DNA from: Xiphydria camelus
Taxonomy: Eukaryota; Arthropoda; Insecta; Hymenoptera; Xiphydriidae
Assembly: GCA_963678675.1 (NCBI GenBank)
Contig: OY783195.1
Location: 13,118,505-13,182,504 of the forward strand
Length of the DNA: 64,000 bases
Direction of reading: 5' to 3'
Part shown: positions 55,062 through 64,000 of the stretch, piece by piece
Layout: each line of letters begins with the position of its first letter
How positions within the stretch are numbered: the first letter of the stretch is position 1
Made by a program: the position numbers and the translations under genes
The notes under the pieces: generated by a model
What the model saw: only the letters and a program-made list of their open reading frames with translations
Database searches by the model: none
What the model was told of the DNA's origin: nothing

Positions 55062-55994
55062 GGTAAGGTAAATACACCGAAAGGTAGGTTGGACAAAGCT
55101 GCTGTACATCCAACTGTAGCAATAGTTGGGGAGGATGTGGACTTGATAGTTCCCCTCATTGGATTGGCACCACCATCTATCAACATGTATTTCATGAAGC
55201 CAGGCCGTGGGAAGGCGGAGACCAAATTGTTTTCAGTGCGACAACATCAACAGCTTCCATTTGCTAAGACAATCCTCCTTCTCCATAGCTTCTCCGGATG
55301 CGATACCACCTCGGCGATACATGGAAAGAGCAAAGTGGAAATCGCTAAGCTCTTCACGGCAAATCCTGGCCTCACCCATGATATCTCAGCAATATTCACA
55401 GATCCTTCAACATCACCTGAGGATATTGAACAGGCTGGCGAGAAGCTTTTTCTGGCTGTATACCAAGCACCTGCACATCAAGATAACCTGAACAAACATC
55501 GGTACTCGGCATTTTTGAAAGCGTCAACGAAGCCCAAATCAGACATGGCCACTCTTCCTCCCACCAGAGGAGCTTCAAAGCAACACTCGCTCAGAGTATA
55601 TCTACAGGTAAACTCATTTACATATAGTTATTAAATACTGGTTTCTTAAAATTACAAATATCAATTTCTGCTAAATACTTACCTTGGTCTGATTACTTTC
55701 TTACAGATACAACAGTGGCTCAGCAACCCTCTACCACCCACCCAATGGGGCTGGAACATGGGGGAAGATGGGATCCTCAACCCAGTTACTACGAAAGACC
55801 CTGTGGCACCCGACTCCGTTTTGAACATGATCTTTTGCCGATGCACGACTGGGTGTGGAGTACGCTGCGGTTGCCGCAAAGCAGGGATAACCTGCTCCGG
55901 AACCTGCGGCGTGTGCCTCGGCTCATGTACAAACGGAGCCCCCATCCAAGACATCATCGACGATGATGAAAATTTAGATTCTGATGAAAATTAG
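55062..55994 (+). pseudogene. CXC-domain transposon protein, 5'-truncated, two exons
   Basis: Exon one (open from 55062, no ATG, ends 55607) reads VAIVGEDVDLIVPLIGLAPP, then ILLLHSFSGCDTTSAIHGKS and GASKQHSLRVYLQ. CAG|GTAAAC at 55607 and CTTACAG at 55706 define a 99-bp phase-0 intron. Exon two (55707-55994) continues IQQWLSNPLPPTQWGWN, KDPVAPDSVLNMIFCRC, a Cys-rich CTTGCGVRCGCRKAGITCSG and ends DDENLDSDEN. The pattern is a TSO1/tesmin-like CXC DNA-binding motif. This protein type is widespread as multicopy, transposon-associated sequence in insects and cnidarians; GEDVDLIV and HSFSGCDTTSA may belong to a nuclease-like fold, but I infer no activity. The N-terminal half is missing; a related fragment is at 24057-24344. 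Confidence 0.7.
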
Positions 55995-56500
55995 TGTTTA
56001 AGATACATCCTTGAACATTAATTATTTCATTTTTAACGGAAAAACAGATTTTTTTTTAATTTTTCATATTTCCCCCTCCATATCTCCTGAAGTATAGACC
56101 CTAGCGAAAAAGTGTATAAAACCTTTTTTGTAGAGAATTTTATATAAATTAATTTATTATTTAACTTTTTTTCGCTAGAGGTAGTAGTTTTCGAGTTATT
56201 AACGAAAAACTGAAAAAGGGGACCTTTAGAGACCCCCCTCCCCCCCCCCCCCTTAGCACAACTCCCACCCATCAGTACTTTTAGTATATTGTTACTGACA
56301 CCTTTCCCTACAACTATGCCAAAATTCGCTTTTACATGAATTTTTTCCGCTATTTTTCCTTCGTTGCCTGTACTACCTTCCCCATTCCACCGTTCACGAC
56401 CGAGCCACTATTTACTAACTGTTGACTAAAGCCATGTGTCGACTTTGCAAGGCTGAATCGCGAGGCCGCACAGTGGTCGATTTCGCACATTTAAGGGGCC

Positions 56501-56660
56501 CATACACTGTCAAACATGTTTGCGCAACGCAGGTTTGCGCAACGCTGCGTTGCGCAACTGCATCATCCATACACTGTCAAACAAGTTTGCGCAACGCTGC
56601 GTTGCACAACTGCATCATCCATACACTGTCAAACAAGTTTGCGCAACGCAGCGTTGCTGC
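56501..56660. repeat. Tandem repeat of CATACACTGTCAAACAAGTTTGCGCAACG-like unit
   Basis: Three units start at 56501, 56568 and 56620 (67 and 52 bp apart) with CATACACTGTCAAACA followed by TTTGCGCAACGC and TGCATCATC. GGGGCCCATACACTG at the first unit looks like a MITE terminus (hAT or Harbinger style), so the array probably derives from an element end. Frames over it are repeat-derived. Confidence 0.85.
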
Positions 56661-56779
56661 ATCATCCCTCCAAAATACCCTATTCTGAATAGTCGTCATT
56701 ATCACAAGTGAACCTGGATAGGAGGATAGAGGAAAAAGGATAGAGGGTGAACCGGATACTCGTAGAGATAGATCGCTGG

Positions 56780-56890
56780 TAAGACGTAGGAAGGGAACAG
56801 AGGCGTGCGAAAGACTTCGGGAAGACACGCAGATGCGTCGAAGTTCCGTGGTGCGGTCAAGAGACGAACGTACGCGCGTCTCGATGTAGT
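56780..56890. repeat. Dispersed repeat, second copy of 38735-38850
   Basis: GACACGCAGATGCGTCGA, TGGTGCGGTCAAGAGAC and ACGCGCGTCTCGA match the 38.7-kb copy in order and spacing. It is too short to classify; SINE body or conserved element fragment are both possible. Confidence 0.65.
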
Positions 56891-56929
56891 AATTTATGAT
56901 AGGACGGATGACCTATGTGAAGTTGGCCC

Positions 56930-57330
56930 CCCCACAATCGAATACAAATTTTTTAAATACATGATCGTTTGTCCTTTGTTTGTCCATGATTGTCCATCAC
57001 TTTGTTTTGTTTGTCCAACGCACCGTTTAGAAGATATAGCTAAAAATAGGTCGGGGGGCTAACTTCACGCTAGCCCCCCCATAGCGTAATTTCGAAAATT
57101 CAAATGCGTGATCGTTTGTCCTTTGTTTGTCCATGATTGTCCATCACTTTGTTTCGTTTGTCCAACCCACCGTTTAGAAGATATAGGGGGGGGAAAGCTA
57201 GCGTGAAGTTAGCCCCCCCCCATAGCGTAATTTCGAAAATTCAAATGCATGATCGTTTGCCCTTTGTTTGTCCATGATCGTCCATCACTTTTTTTCGTTT
57301 GTCCAACCCACTGTTTAGAAGATATAGGGG
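56930..57330. repeat. Tandem array, about 141-147 bp unit, 3 copies
   Basis: GATCGTTTGTCCTTTGTTTG starts at 56963, 57110 and 57251 (third copy one substitution). Each unit ends CCGTTTAGAAGATATA followed by a G-run and GCTAACTTCACGCTAGCCCC, which is palindromic around the unit junction. The GTTTGTCCAACCC block is shared with the next array. Confidence 0.88.
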
Positions 57331-57479
57331 GGCGTATTTGATCTACAACTTCGCTTCCGCCGTTTTTCTCGTAAGCCAACTACAGGTAAACGGCGGAAGC
57401 CAAGTTGTAAGTGATAACACCTCGGCATCGTTTGCCCATTTCTAGATACCGTGTCAGTATGCATTTTCGACGTTTGCCC

Positions 57480-58765
57480 AACCTGTAAAATCGGTGATAA
57501 CACTTCGGAAACGTTTGTCCATTTTCAGAAAGAGTCTCAGTAAGCATTTTCGACGTTTGTCCAACCCGTGGAATCCCTCTACAGTGAGTTTCATAAGTAA
57601 AATAAAAATTTAGTCGTAAAATCGGTGATAACAACTCGAAAACGTTTGTCCATTTTTAGAAAGAGTCTCAGTAAGCATTTTCAACGTTTGTCCAACCCGT
57701 GGAATCCCTCTACAGCGAGTTTCATAAGTGAAGTAAAAATTCAAAGTCGTAAAATCGGTGATAACAACTCGGAAAGGTTTGTCCATTTCTAGAAAGAGCC
57801 TTCCTAAGCATTTTCGACGTTTGTCCAATCCGTGGAATCCCTCTACAGCGAGTTTCATAAGTAAAATAAAAATTCAGTCGTAAAATCGGTGATAACAACT
57901 CGAAAACGTTTGTCCATTTTTAGAAAGAGTCTCAGTAAGCATTTTCGACGTTTGTCCAACCCGTGGAATCCCTCTACAGCGAGTTTCATAAGTAAAATAA
58001 AAATTCAAAGTTGTAAAATCGGTGATAACAACTCGAAAACGTTTTTCCATTTTTAGAAAGAGTCTCAGTAAGCATTTTCGACGTTTGTCCAACCCGTGGA
58101 ATCCCTCTACAGCGAGTTTCATAAGTAAAATAAAAATTCAAAGTCGTAAAATCGGTGATAACAACTCGAAAACGTTTGTCCATTTCTAGAAAGAGCCTCC
58201 CTAAGTATTTTCGACGTTTGTCCAACCCGTGGAATCCCTCTACAGCGAGTTTCATAAGTAAAATAAAAATTCAAAGTCGTAAAATCGGTGATAACAACTC
58301 GGAAACGTTTGTCCATTTTTAGAAAGAGTCTCAGTAAGCATTTTCAACGTTTGTCCAACCCGTGGAATCCCTCTACAGCGAGTTTCATAAGTGAAGTAAA
58401 AATTCAAAGTCGTAAAATCGGTGATAACAACTCGGAAAGGTTTGTCCATTTCTAGAAAGAGCCTCCCTAAGCATTTTCGACGTTTGTCCAACCCGTGGAA
58501 TCCCTCTACAGCGAGTTTCATAAGTAAAATAAAAATTCAAAGTCGTAAAATCGGTGATAACAACTCGAAAACGTTTGTCCATTTTTAGAAAGAGTCTCGG
58601 TAAGCATTTTCAACGTTTGTCCAACTCGTGGAATCCCTCTACAGCGAGTTTTATACGTGAAGTAAAAATTGAAAGTCGTAAAATCGGTGATAACAACTCG
58701 GAAACGTTTGTCCATTTTTAGAAAGAGTCTCAGTAAGCATTTTCGACGTTTGTCCAACCCAAACG
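57480..58765. repeat. 133-bp satellite-like array, about 9.6 copies
   Basis: The unit TAAAATCGGTGATAACAACT...CGTTTGTCCATTT.TAGAAAGAG...CATTTTCRACGTTTGTCCAA...CCCGTGGAATCCCTCTACAG...TTTCATAAGTAAAATAAAAA repeats every 133 bp with 5-10% differences and occasional small deletions. Nine overlapping minus-strand open frames of 62-89 codons (57315-58757) arise because 133 is not a multiple of 3 and the unit lacks stops in several frames; they are artefacts. Confidence 0.95.
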
Positions 58766-59470
58766 CTACTTAAAGACACTGTCTAGATGTGTTTGTATCG
58801 ACTATAGTACGTCATGCTATACCTAGTCTAACGACACATTTACGAACGTAATTGATGTGGTGGTGGGCTTTGAGTATTTCGGCCCGCTTCAAAGAGTTTC
58901 GTAAATGACTATGATTACTGACTTATGACTATTGTAAAAGCCGACTTAGAATTCGAAATATTACGGTATTTATTACCGTGGGCACTGCAGGAAATGACTC
59001 ATTCTGACCTGTCCCATACCGCCCACCTCGCCGTTACGACCGATGTAAAGATGTAATAAAGCAGTGTATGTATTTACTGAGTTATTTTTCTTCAAATTAA
59101 ATAATTGGTAAGTACTGTGATACACATTTATTCAGGTTGTTCTGACAAACGTGTGACGCTGACCGACTGAATAGAGCAAGCCAGTCTAGCGATAGCGACA
59201 GGCGCCGGGTTCCTCGAGTCGCAAGCGATCAGCCCCTCGACCGCGTGCTCAAAGCCTCGTGGGAGGGCACGAAAACCCTCTGCCTTTTGTTCTCCTCGGA
59301 CAAAGTGCAAACCCGCAATAAATTCAACTATTGCGGTGTACATGCACTTGTCTGGGGACGGCACCAGTCGGACGGCGCCGAATCTGCGTACTCTCATGGC
59401 GTCTCATGCTCCAGCTCGGTGGTTTTGAAGAATTTCCTTCTCCCACCATACATTACGTATAATTAAAATG
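58766..59470. other. Unrecognised, GC-rich frame 59128-59397 (minus)
   Basis: A 89-codon minus-strand frame starts at an ATG at 59397 (MRVRRFGAVRLVPSPDKCMY) and ends RLACSIQSVSVTRLSEQPE. It is GC-richer than the flanks and has coding-like composition, but no domain is recognised. It could be an exon or transposon fragment. 58766-59127 shows nothing recognisable. Confidence 0.35.
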
Positions 59471-60300
59471 AAGACCATGTCCGACACTCAAGCCTTTTGT
59501 TATATAGCCTTAGAATCACTTTTTCTAAGCATATGTCGAACGACTTGCGTGGGAAAATGGCGGCAATTTCTAAAATTTTTCTGTGAGCTCTTTCTTAAAT
59601 ATATTATGTATAATTAATATGAAGACCATGTCCGACACTCAAGCCTTTTGTTATATACACTTAAAATCACTTTTTCTAAGCACATGTCAAACGGCTTGCG
59701 TGGGAAAATTCCGGCAATTTGCATACAACTTTCCTACAACTTTCCTACGCAAGCTTTCCTTCCGTCCACATCCGATAGTCATGCCAATTTTATAATGTCT
59801 AACAGATCAAAAATAATCTATAGTTTCAAAGGCTTGCATGAAAAAATAACTGAAAAGTCGACAAAAATTTCCGTTAAATTTTACGACCCTAAATGTACTT
59901 ATCCATTCGCGCCACTCAAGCCAATATTATTTTCGGGCTAGTGACGATGTACGTTTCCATACTTCCAATAGGCTTGTGTGGGAAAATCGGTCAAAATCTC
60001 GATTTTTTCTTACAAGATTACGCCATTATTTCAACCCTTTATCCACATGCAACACTCAAGCCTTTGGTTTTCCGAAGTCAGGTTTTATTAATTAATCATT
60101 TAGTGAACAAGGCTTGCGTGAAAAAATGGAAAAAAAACACCTTTTATTTCTGTTAAGAAAAATCAATTTTTCCATATGTTATCCCCAGGGGCCATTCATA
60201 AATGTTACTTTATTCTACTCAACATCGAAGTACTTTTCAACCCTCTTCGAGGCTTGTATGCGAAAATGGGGCACCAGAATCTGTCACTATCTGAGGGACT
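59470..60300. repeat. Diverged tandem array, about 140-bp period, 6 copies
   Basis: GGCTTGCGTGGGAAAAT and variants lie at about 59543, 59696, 59833, 59973, 60113 and 60252 (spacing 153, 137, 140, 140, 139). The first two units also share GAAGACCATGTCCGACACTC and CAAGCCTTTTGTTATATA; later units keep CACTCAAGCC only. Divergence is much higher than in the 133-bp array, so it is an older array. Open frames here are chance. Confidence 0.8.
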
Positions 60301-60304
60301 ATTA

Positions 60305-61262
60305 AGGTCAAAGCACATCTAGGCGAAGCGAAGCGAAGCGACGCGCCGCGAAGCGCGGCTGTGCAACGCACACTTGGGCGAAGCAAAGCGACGCGAAGCG
60401 AAGCGCGGCGAAGCGAAGCGCGGCGAAGAGAAGCGCGGCGAATTCTATCCCCTTCTCTACCAGGTATAAACAGCTATACCTGAAAATATCCATATATGGA
60501 TACCCGGGTAGAGAAGGGAGGGAAGGGAAGCGCCGTGAAATGTCAGTCATTTTCACCTTTTTCGCCTTTTTCATTCATTTTCGCCCTTTTCAAACTGATG
60601 AACGCAACGTGAAATGAGCCGTGTACATGTTTTGTTTTGAGAAATGGGCATTCGTGAGGAAAAATAGTATATGTCATTCGGCGGAAATCCTCGGATTTTT
60701 AAGACTGTGTTTATATAGATCGTAGACTCCTCCCCAAACCATGCCTCGTGTTACTACCTAATTAAACACAGTCTGAAAAAATCTCGAATTTCCGCCTTAT
60801 GACAAGATACTATTTCGCGTGAGAAAATTCATTTCGTTGACGAGATCTATCTTGGAAAGGCTTTTCGAATCGTTAACGGAAGTGATCGACGAAACTTTAC
60901 ATCCGTTAAGGAATTACATTCCGTCCACGATAAACATTTCTCGCAGCGCTTCGCTTCGCGGCGCTTCGCTTCGCCGCGCTTCGCTTCGCCGCGCTTCGCT
61001 TCGCTCAAGTGTGCGTTACCTCGTAAGAATCAATGGAAATATAAAAGGTAGCTTCGCTTCGCGGCGCGTCGCTTCGCTGCGCTTCCAGTCGCACAAGTGT
61101 GCTTATCCTAGGTCGCGGCGCTTCGCGTCGCGTCGCGTCGCTTCGTTTCGCTCAAGTGTGCGTTACCTCATAAGAATCAAAGGAAATATAAAAGGTAGCT
61201 TCGCTTCGCGGCGCGTCGCTTCGCTTCGCGTCGCTTCGCTTCGCCTAGATGTGCTTTGGCCT
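60305..61262. mobile_element. TTA-flanked element with (GCGAA)n arms
   Basis: The ends AGGTCAAAGCACATCTAGGC and its near inverse are flanked by TTA (60302-60304 and 61263-61265). Both arms consist largely of GCGAA/GAAGC pentamers and variants (60323-60440 and 60955-61250), with an ACGCACACTTG block repeated in both orientations. The core 60813-60943 matches 48211-48341. The Ser/Arg-rich frame at 60819-61394 reads through the simple repeat and is not a gene. PIF/Harbinger-like duplication, superfamily uncertain. Confidence 0.75.
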
Positions 61263-61265
61263 TTA

Positions 61266-62382
61266 TGCCTCGCGAGCTGGTCGCGAGCTGACGCAAGCCG
61301 CCTTGACTGCGACTCACGCGTTACAGTTATCAGTAATATAGAGAGTATAAATAGTATTTATTCGCGCCACGCGAACCGTCCCACACTTTCCTAGTCTACT
61401 TCGTCCGACTGTAATTCGCTTAGGTTTCTTCTTAAGACTTTCTTTCTTACGTTCCCACCGACCAGGCGGCCCAGCTGCACTCCATTAGGTTACAGAAACC
61501 TCGCGGGAGAGTCAACGCACTCTCTACCCCCTGCAATCCTAGGGCAACTGACCGCCGGCCGTAAATCCAGCCCTTGGAGCCGTACTGGTCACGGTTCAAC
61601 AGAGCTGCTAGTGTCTCAACCCAAGCGGCCAGGGCCTTACGGTCGCGCGTGATTTTAACCAGGAGCAGCGGTCCTGACATCCGGACACACATGCACCGCT
61701 GCTTTCCTGACTCTCTCGCGATCCTTTCTTCCCTAGTTTTAGCCATTGCGACGCACTTCTAGAGACAAAGCGCGTCCGAAGGAAATTCTAACTCAGCAAC
61801 CGCTGCGACCGTTTCGCGACAATCAGTTGTCGACTTGCACTCGAACAGCTACTGACCGCCTCTCTGAACTCGACGTGCGTCGTTACTAGACGCGTACCTT
61901 CGCGATCGTAGCTATAGTGACTCGCTCAACCACCACGCGTACTTACGCGTTTTTTTGTACCGCCTTCTTTTAACCTCACTTTACGAATTAACTTCGAAAA
62001 CCGGAACACGCCTAGTCTTCCGGCACCATCACCCGATCCTTACACTAGCCCAGTGAACTGCTCTCCGCGCGCGTCGGAACAGTATTACATCTTTTGATCT
62101 AACCGACAGGTTTAACAATTCACTTTACCCCTTGTTCGATTACTAGTTGGGTCTAATTGTTCGGTTACTAGTCGTGTCTAATTGTTCGGTTACTAGTCTC
62201 GTGTGGCTAATTTTGAACCAAGAGTTAAAACCTTAAAAATTGTGCATCTCTTGATTGAAATATAGTGATATAAAATACAGCGATTGAAATATAGTGATTG
62301 AAATATAGTGATTGAAATATAGTGATATAAAATATAGAAATATCGTCAACACCTCATACAAACAAAACACAGGTGAGTAATA
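61266..62382. other. Unrecognised GC-richer region, short tandem repeats
   Basis: A 99-codon minus-strand frame from an ATG at 61746 (MAKTREERIARESGKQRCMC, then CSWAAWSVGT) has coding-like composition but no domain I recognise. 62134-62212 is a 25-bp tandem repeat (GTTCGGTTACTAGTCGTGTC). 62253-62337 repeats GATTGAAATATAGT four times. CAG|GTGAGTA stands 10 bases before the next ATG, so a 5'UTR intron is possible. Confidence 0.4.
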
Positions 62383-64000
62383 ATGCCACGAAAAGCGAGC
62401 GTAACGCCTCAAGAGATAATCGAGGCGTTGCATAAAGTTCAAATATTTGACAATAAAGGAACTCTTAAATCTCGTAAAGATCCCGTATGGATAGACGTGT
62501 GTAATCTGTTAGGTGATCGAATTTCAGTGCGCGCAATTGAAATAATTGTTAGGCTAGACCGTCACTCTGTACTGACAGAAATACGGAAGGCGTTCAATGT
62601 CGTGGGCAGTATGGAATTAGATAGCAGTTCTGATAGTGATACGGAAACCGAAAGCGATTCCGAAATTGTTAGCGAGAGCGGTATCATCCCGAATGCAAAA
62701 AATACTTCAAACAAAAGGCTTTTTAAGGGAGATATTTATCTTACGCCAAAACAATGGCAGCAGATCGTTCCTTCGAAAGAAATGAATAAAACAGATCGCG
62801 GTTTATCAAAACGGGAGTACCAAACGTTGAGAAGAGGATGGACCGATTTAATAGTTCAAGAAATATGAAAGAAATACAAATTTCCTTGCGCATATATGTT
62901 CAAGAGATCCAAGATATATCCCTCTGCAGACAAAAAGGCATTTCTTATAATAAAAGGTTATTGCAAAGAGTGTAAAACAACGCTCAATGCTTACTCCTTG
63001 GAGGAACCATTAGAAGGTTCAGGAATAGAGATTAAAATAGAGACTATAGATACTACTGGGATACCGCATAAGCAAAAGCGCCAATTGCGCAGTGAGATGC
63101 GACTCGAAATCGGAAGAGAATTGTTGTACAAAAAAGCTAGCGTTTTCCGAAGAGAAAAAGCTCAGGAATTAATGGAGTACGGCGATGCTGAACCTGGGCA
63201 TCTACCTAATGAAGGTACCCTCCGAAAACTTCGGCAAGAAATGAAAGACAAAGAGCTGGGGGTACCTAAGTATAAAGAGCTGACGTCACTACTTCTTGAC
63301 TTAAAATACTCTGTAGAATTTGCCGGTACGATCAGGGAAATAGGCCTTGATAAATTTTATTGTATGTACTGGACCCCATCACAGTTATGTATATATAAAG
63401 AACTTCGCAAAGGCAAGTCGACGGTTTTAATTGACGCAACAGGTTCCGTCGTAAAGAGAATTGATCGATTAAGCCAGCCACATTTTCCTGTACCAGATTG
63501 TAGCTACTAGTAGTTTGAAAAAGACTGGAGTAGTTCCCATTTGCCAAATGCTTTCAGAAAAGCACGATACAAATACGATCATTTACTGGCTGAGAGAATG
63601 GCTAAGATCGGGTGCTGCGGTACCGAGCGAAGTGGTAACCGATTATTCGATGGCTCTTTTAAATGCCGTATCTAATGCCTTCAATTGTATGGATCACAAA
63701 ACATACGTCGAAGTATGCATGAAGGTCCTGATGGAGGAAAGAGTTCATCCTCCTCCTTGTTATGTGCGCATCGATATTGCGCACTTAATTAAATCGGTGT
63801 GTAGGTGGAAATGTTTCACCGGTAGACAGCCTCGAGTAAAAGATTTCTTTGTGCGTTGCATTGCTATTCTAGCATCTATTGATACATTTATTCTGTTCGA
63901 GGTTTTAATATCGACTGTTATAATTTGTATGAGCGAGTGCAGTGGTCTAACTGACGTAGGCGAGATAACAGAATGTGAAAGACGTTGCGAATATATGACG
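62383..64000 (+). pseudogene. Unclassified DDE-like transposase, broken, runs off window
   Basis: Starts MPRKASVTPQEIIEALHKVQ, with an acidic Ser/Asp/Glu stretch (about residues 85-105). A TGA at about 62866 (VQEI*KKYKFP) interrupts the frame, which then continues in phase with a CxxC (GYCKECKTT), EFAGTIREIGLDKFYCMYW and TVLIDATGSVVKRI. A frameshift near 63505 leads to VVPICQMLSEKHDTNTIIYW, EVVTDYSMALLNAV and CYVRIDIAHLIK, still open at 64000. IDATGS, TDYS and RIDIAH carry Asp residues arranged like a MULE/Zisupton-type DDE core. I recognise it as a multicopy insect transposon protein but cannot assign a superfamily. It has two lesions, so it is inactive. Confidence 0.65.

Larger units (their letters stand above)
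54089..56373 (+). mobile_element. Long-TIR element encoding a CXC-domain protein
   Basis: 2,285 bp with arms of about 320 bp (54089-54431 and 56034-56373). The ends are GTACAGGCAACGAAG, the inner blocks include CTTATACACTTTTTCGCTAG, and TA is on both sides. Each arm carries a poly-G/poly-C run. The interior encodes a two-exon protein on the plus strand and contains a nested MITE. I do not recognise a named transposon superfamily for this combination. Confidence 0.75.
46584..56480. repeat. Dispersed repeat, copy B (split by two insertions)
   Basis: Pieces at 46584-46687, 54019-54088 and 56374-56480 join to match copy A at 45302. The first gap is the GGGTAAAGCGAGG element at 46688-54018, entering CTCATACAG at TA. 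The second is the 54089-56373 element, also at TA. Copy A therefore shows both empty sites. Confidence 0.75.

Noticed and set aside
56501..56660. CRISPR-like regularly spaced repeats
   Set aside because: Only three unequal units in eukaryotic DNA, no cas genes; derived from a MITE end.
57315..58757. Series of similar minus-strand proteins (VGQTSKML, CYHRFYD repeats)
   Set aside because: They are frames through a 133-bp tandem array; spacing of exactly 133 and rotation of frame show that they are repeat artefacts.
60819..61394. 191-codon Ser/Arg-rich frame
   Set aside because: It reads through (GCGAA)n simple repeat and element ends; no start context or domain.

Overview
The window looks like arthropod, most probably insect, nuclear DNA. 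It is AT-rich, has intron-like splice sites and no operons, and is dominated by animal-type transposons: Bel/Pao, a CR1/L2-like LINE, and Kolobok, pogo and PIF/Harbinger type DNA elements with many foldback derivatives. The only host gene I recognise is the first coding exon of a FoxB forkhead gene (10101-10321, minus strand). It ends at a good splice donor, and I did not find the rest of the gene.

Layout. 1-10 kb: a Bel/Pao LTR end, foldback and MITE-like elements, and long unrecognised stretches. 10-15 kb: the FoxB exon, a nested pair of inverted-repeat elements, a Kolobok-like end and an 823-bp TA-flanked element. 15.97-21.28 kb: a three-level nest. A TA-flanked element holds a broken Bel/Pao copy, and an inverted piece of the Bel LTR holds a complete Kolobok-type transposon with an uninterrupted transposase and perfect TTAA duplications. 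21.6-33.7 kb: a dense nest in which four 3-bp-duplicating (PIF/Harbinger-like) elements can be delimited, two of them back to back and sharing one TTA. Relics of several transposases are also here. 34-39 kb: large palindromes, one carrying tRNA-like sequence in both arms. 39.7-45.2 kb: a near-full-length LINE inside a foldback of the TACCGCATGTCC family.

45.3-56.5 kb: a dispersed repeat split by two insertions. One is a second copy of the 823-bp element, itself split by a 4.55-kb pogo-like transposon with about 660-bp terminal inverted repeats. The other is a 2.3-kb long-TIR element encoding a spliced CXC-motif protein. 56.9-60.3 kb: three tandem-repeat arrays (about 145, 133 and 140 bp). 60.3-61.3 kb: a GCGAA-rich TTA-flanked element. 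62.4-64 kb: a broken, unclassified DDE-like transposase running off the window end.

The region reads as a layered insertion record. Several insertions can be checked directly because a second copy of the target (another LTR copy, the sister arm of a palindrome, or another element copy) serves as the empty site. All family names come from motifs recognised by eye; no database search was possible. Boundaries of inverted repeats are by eye and may be off by a few bases unless a target-site duplication is given.
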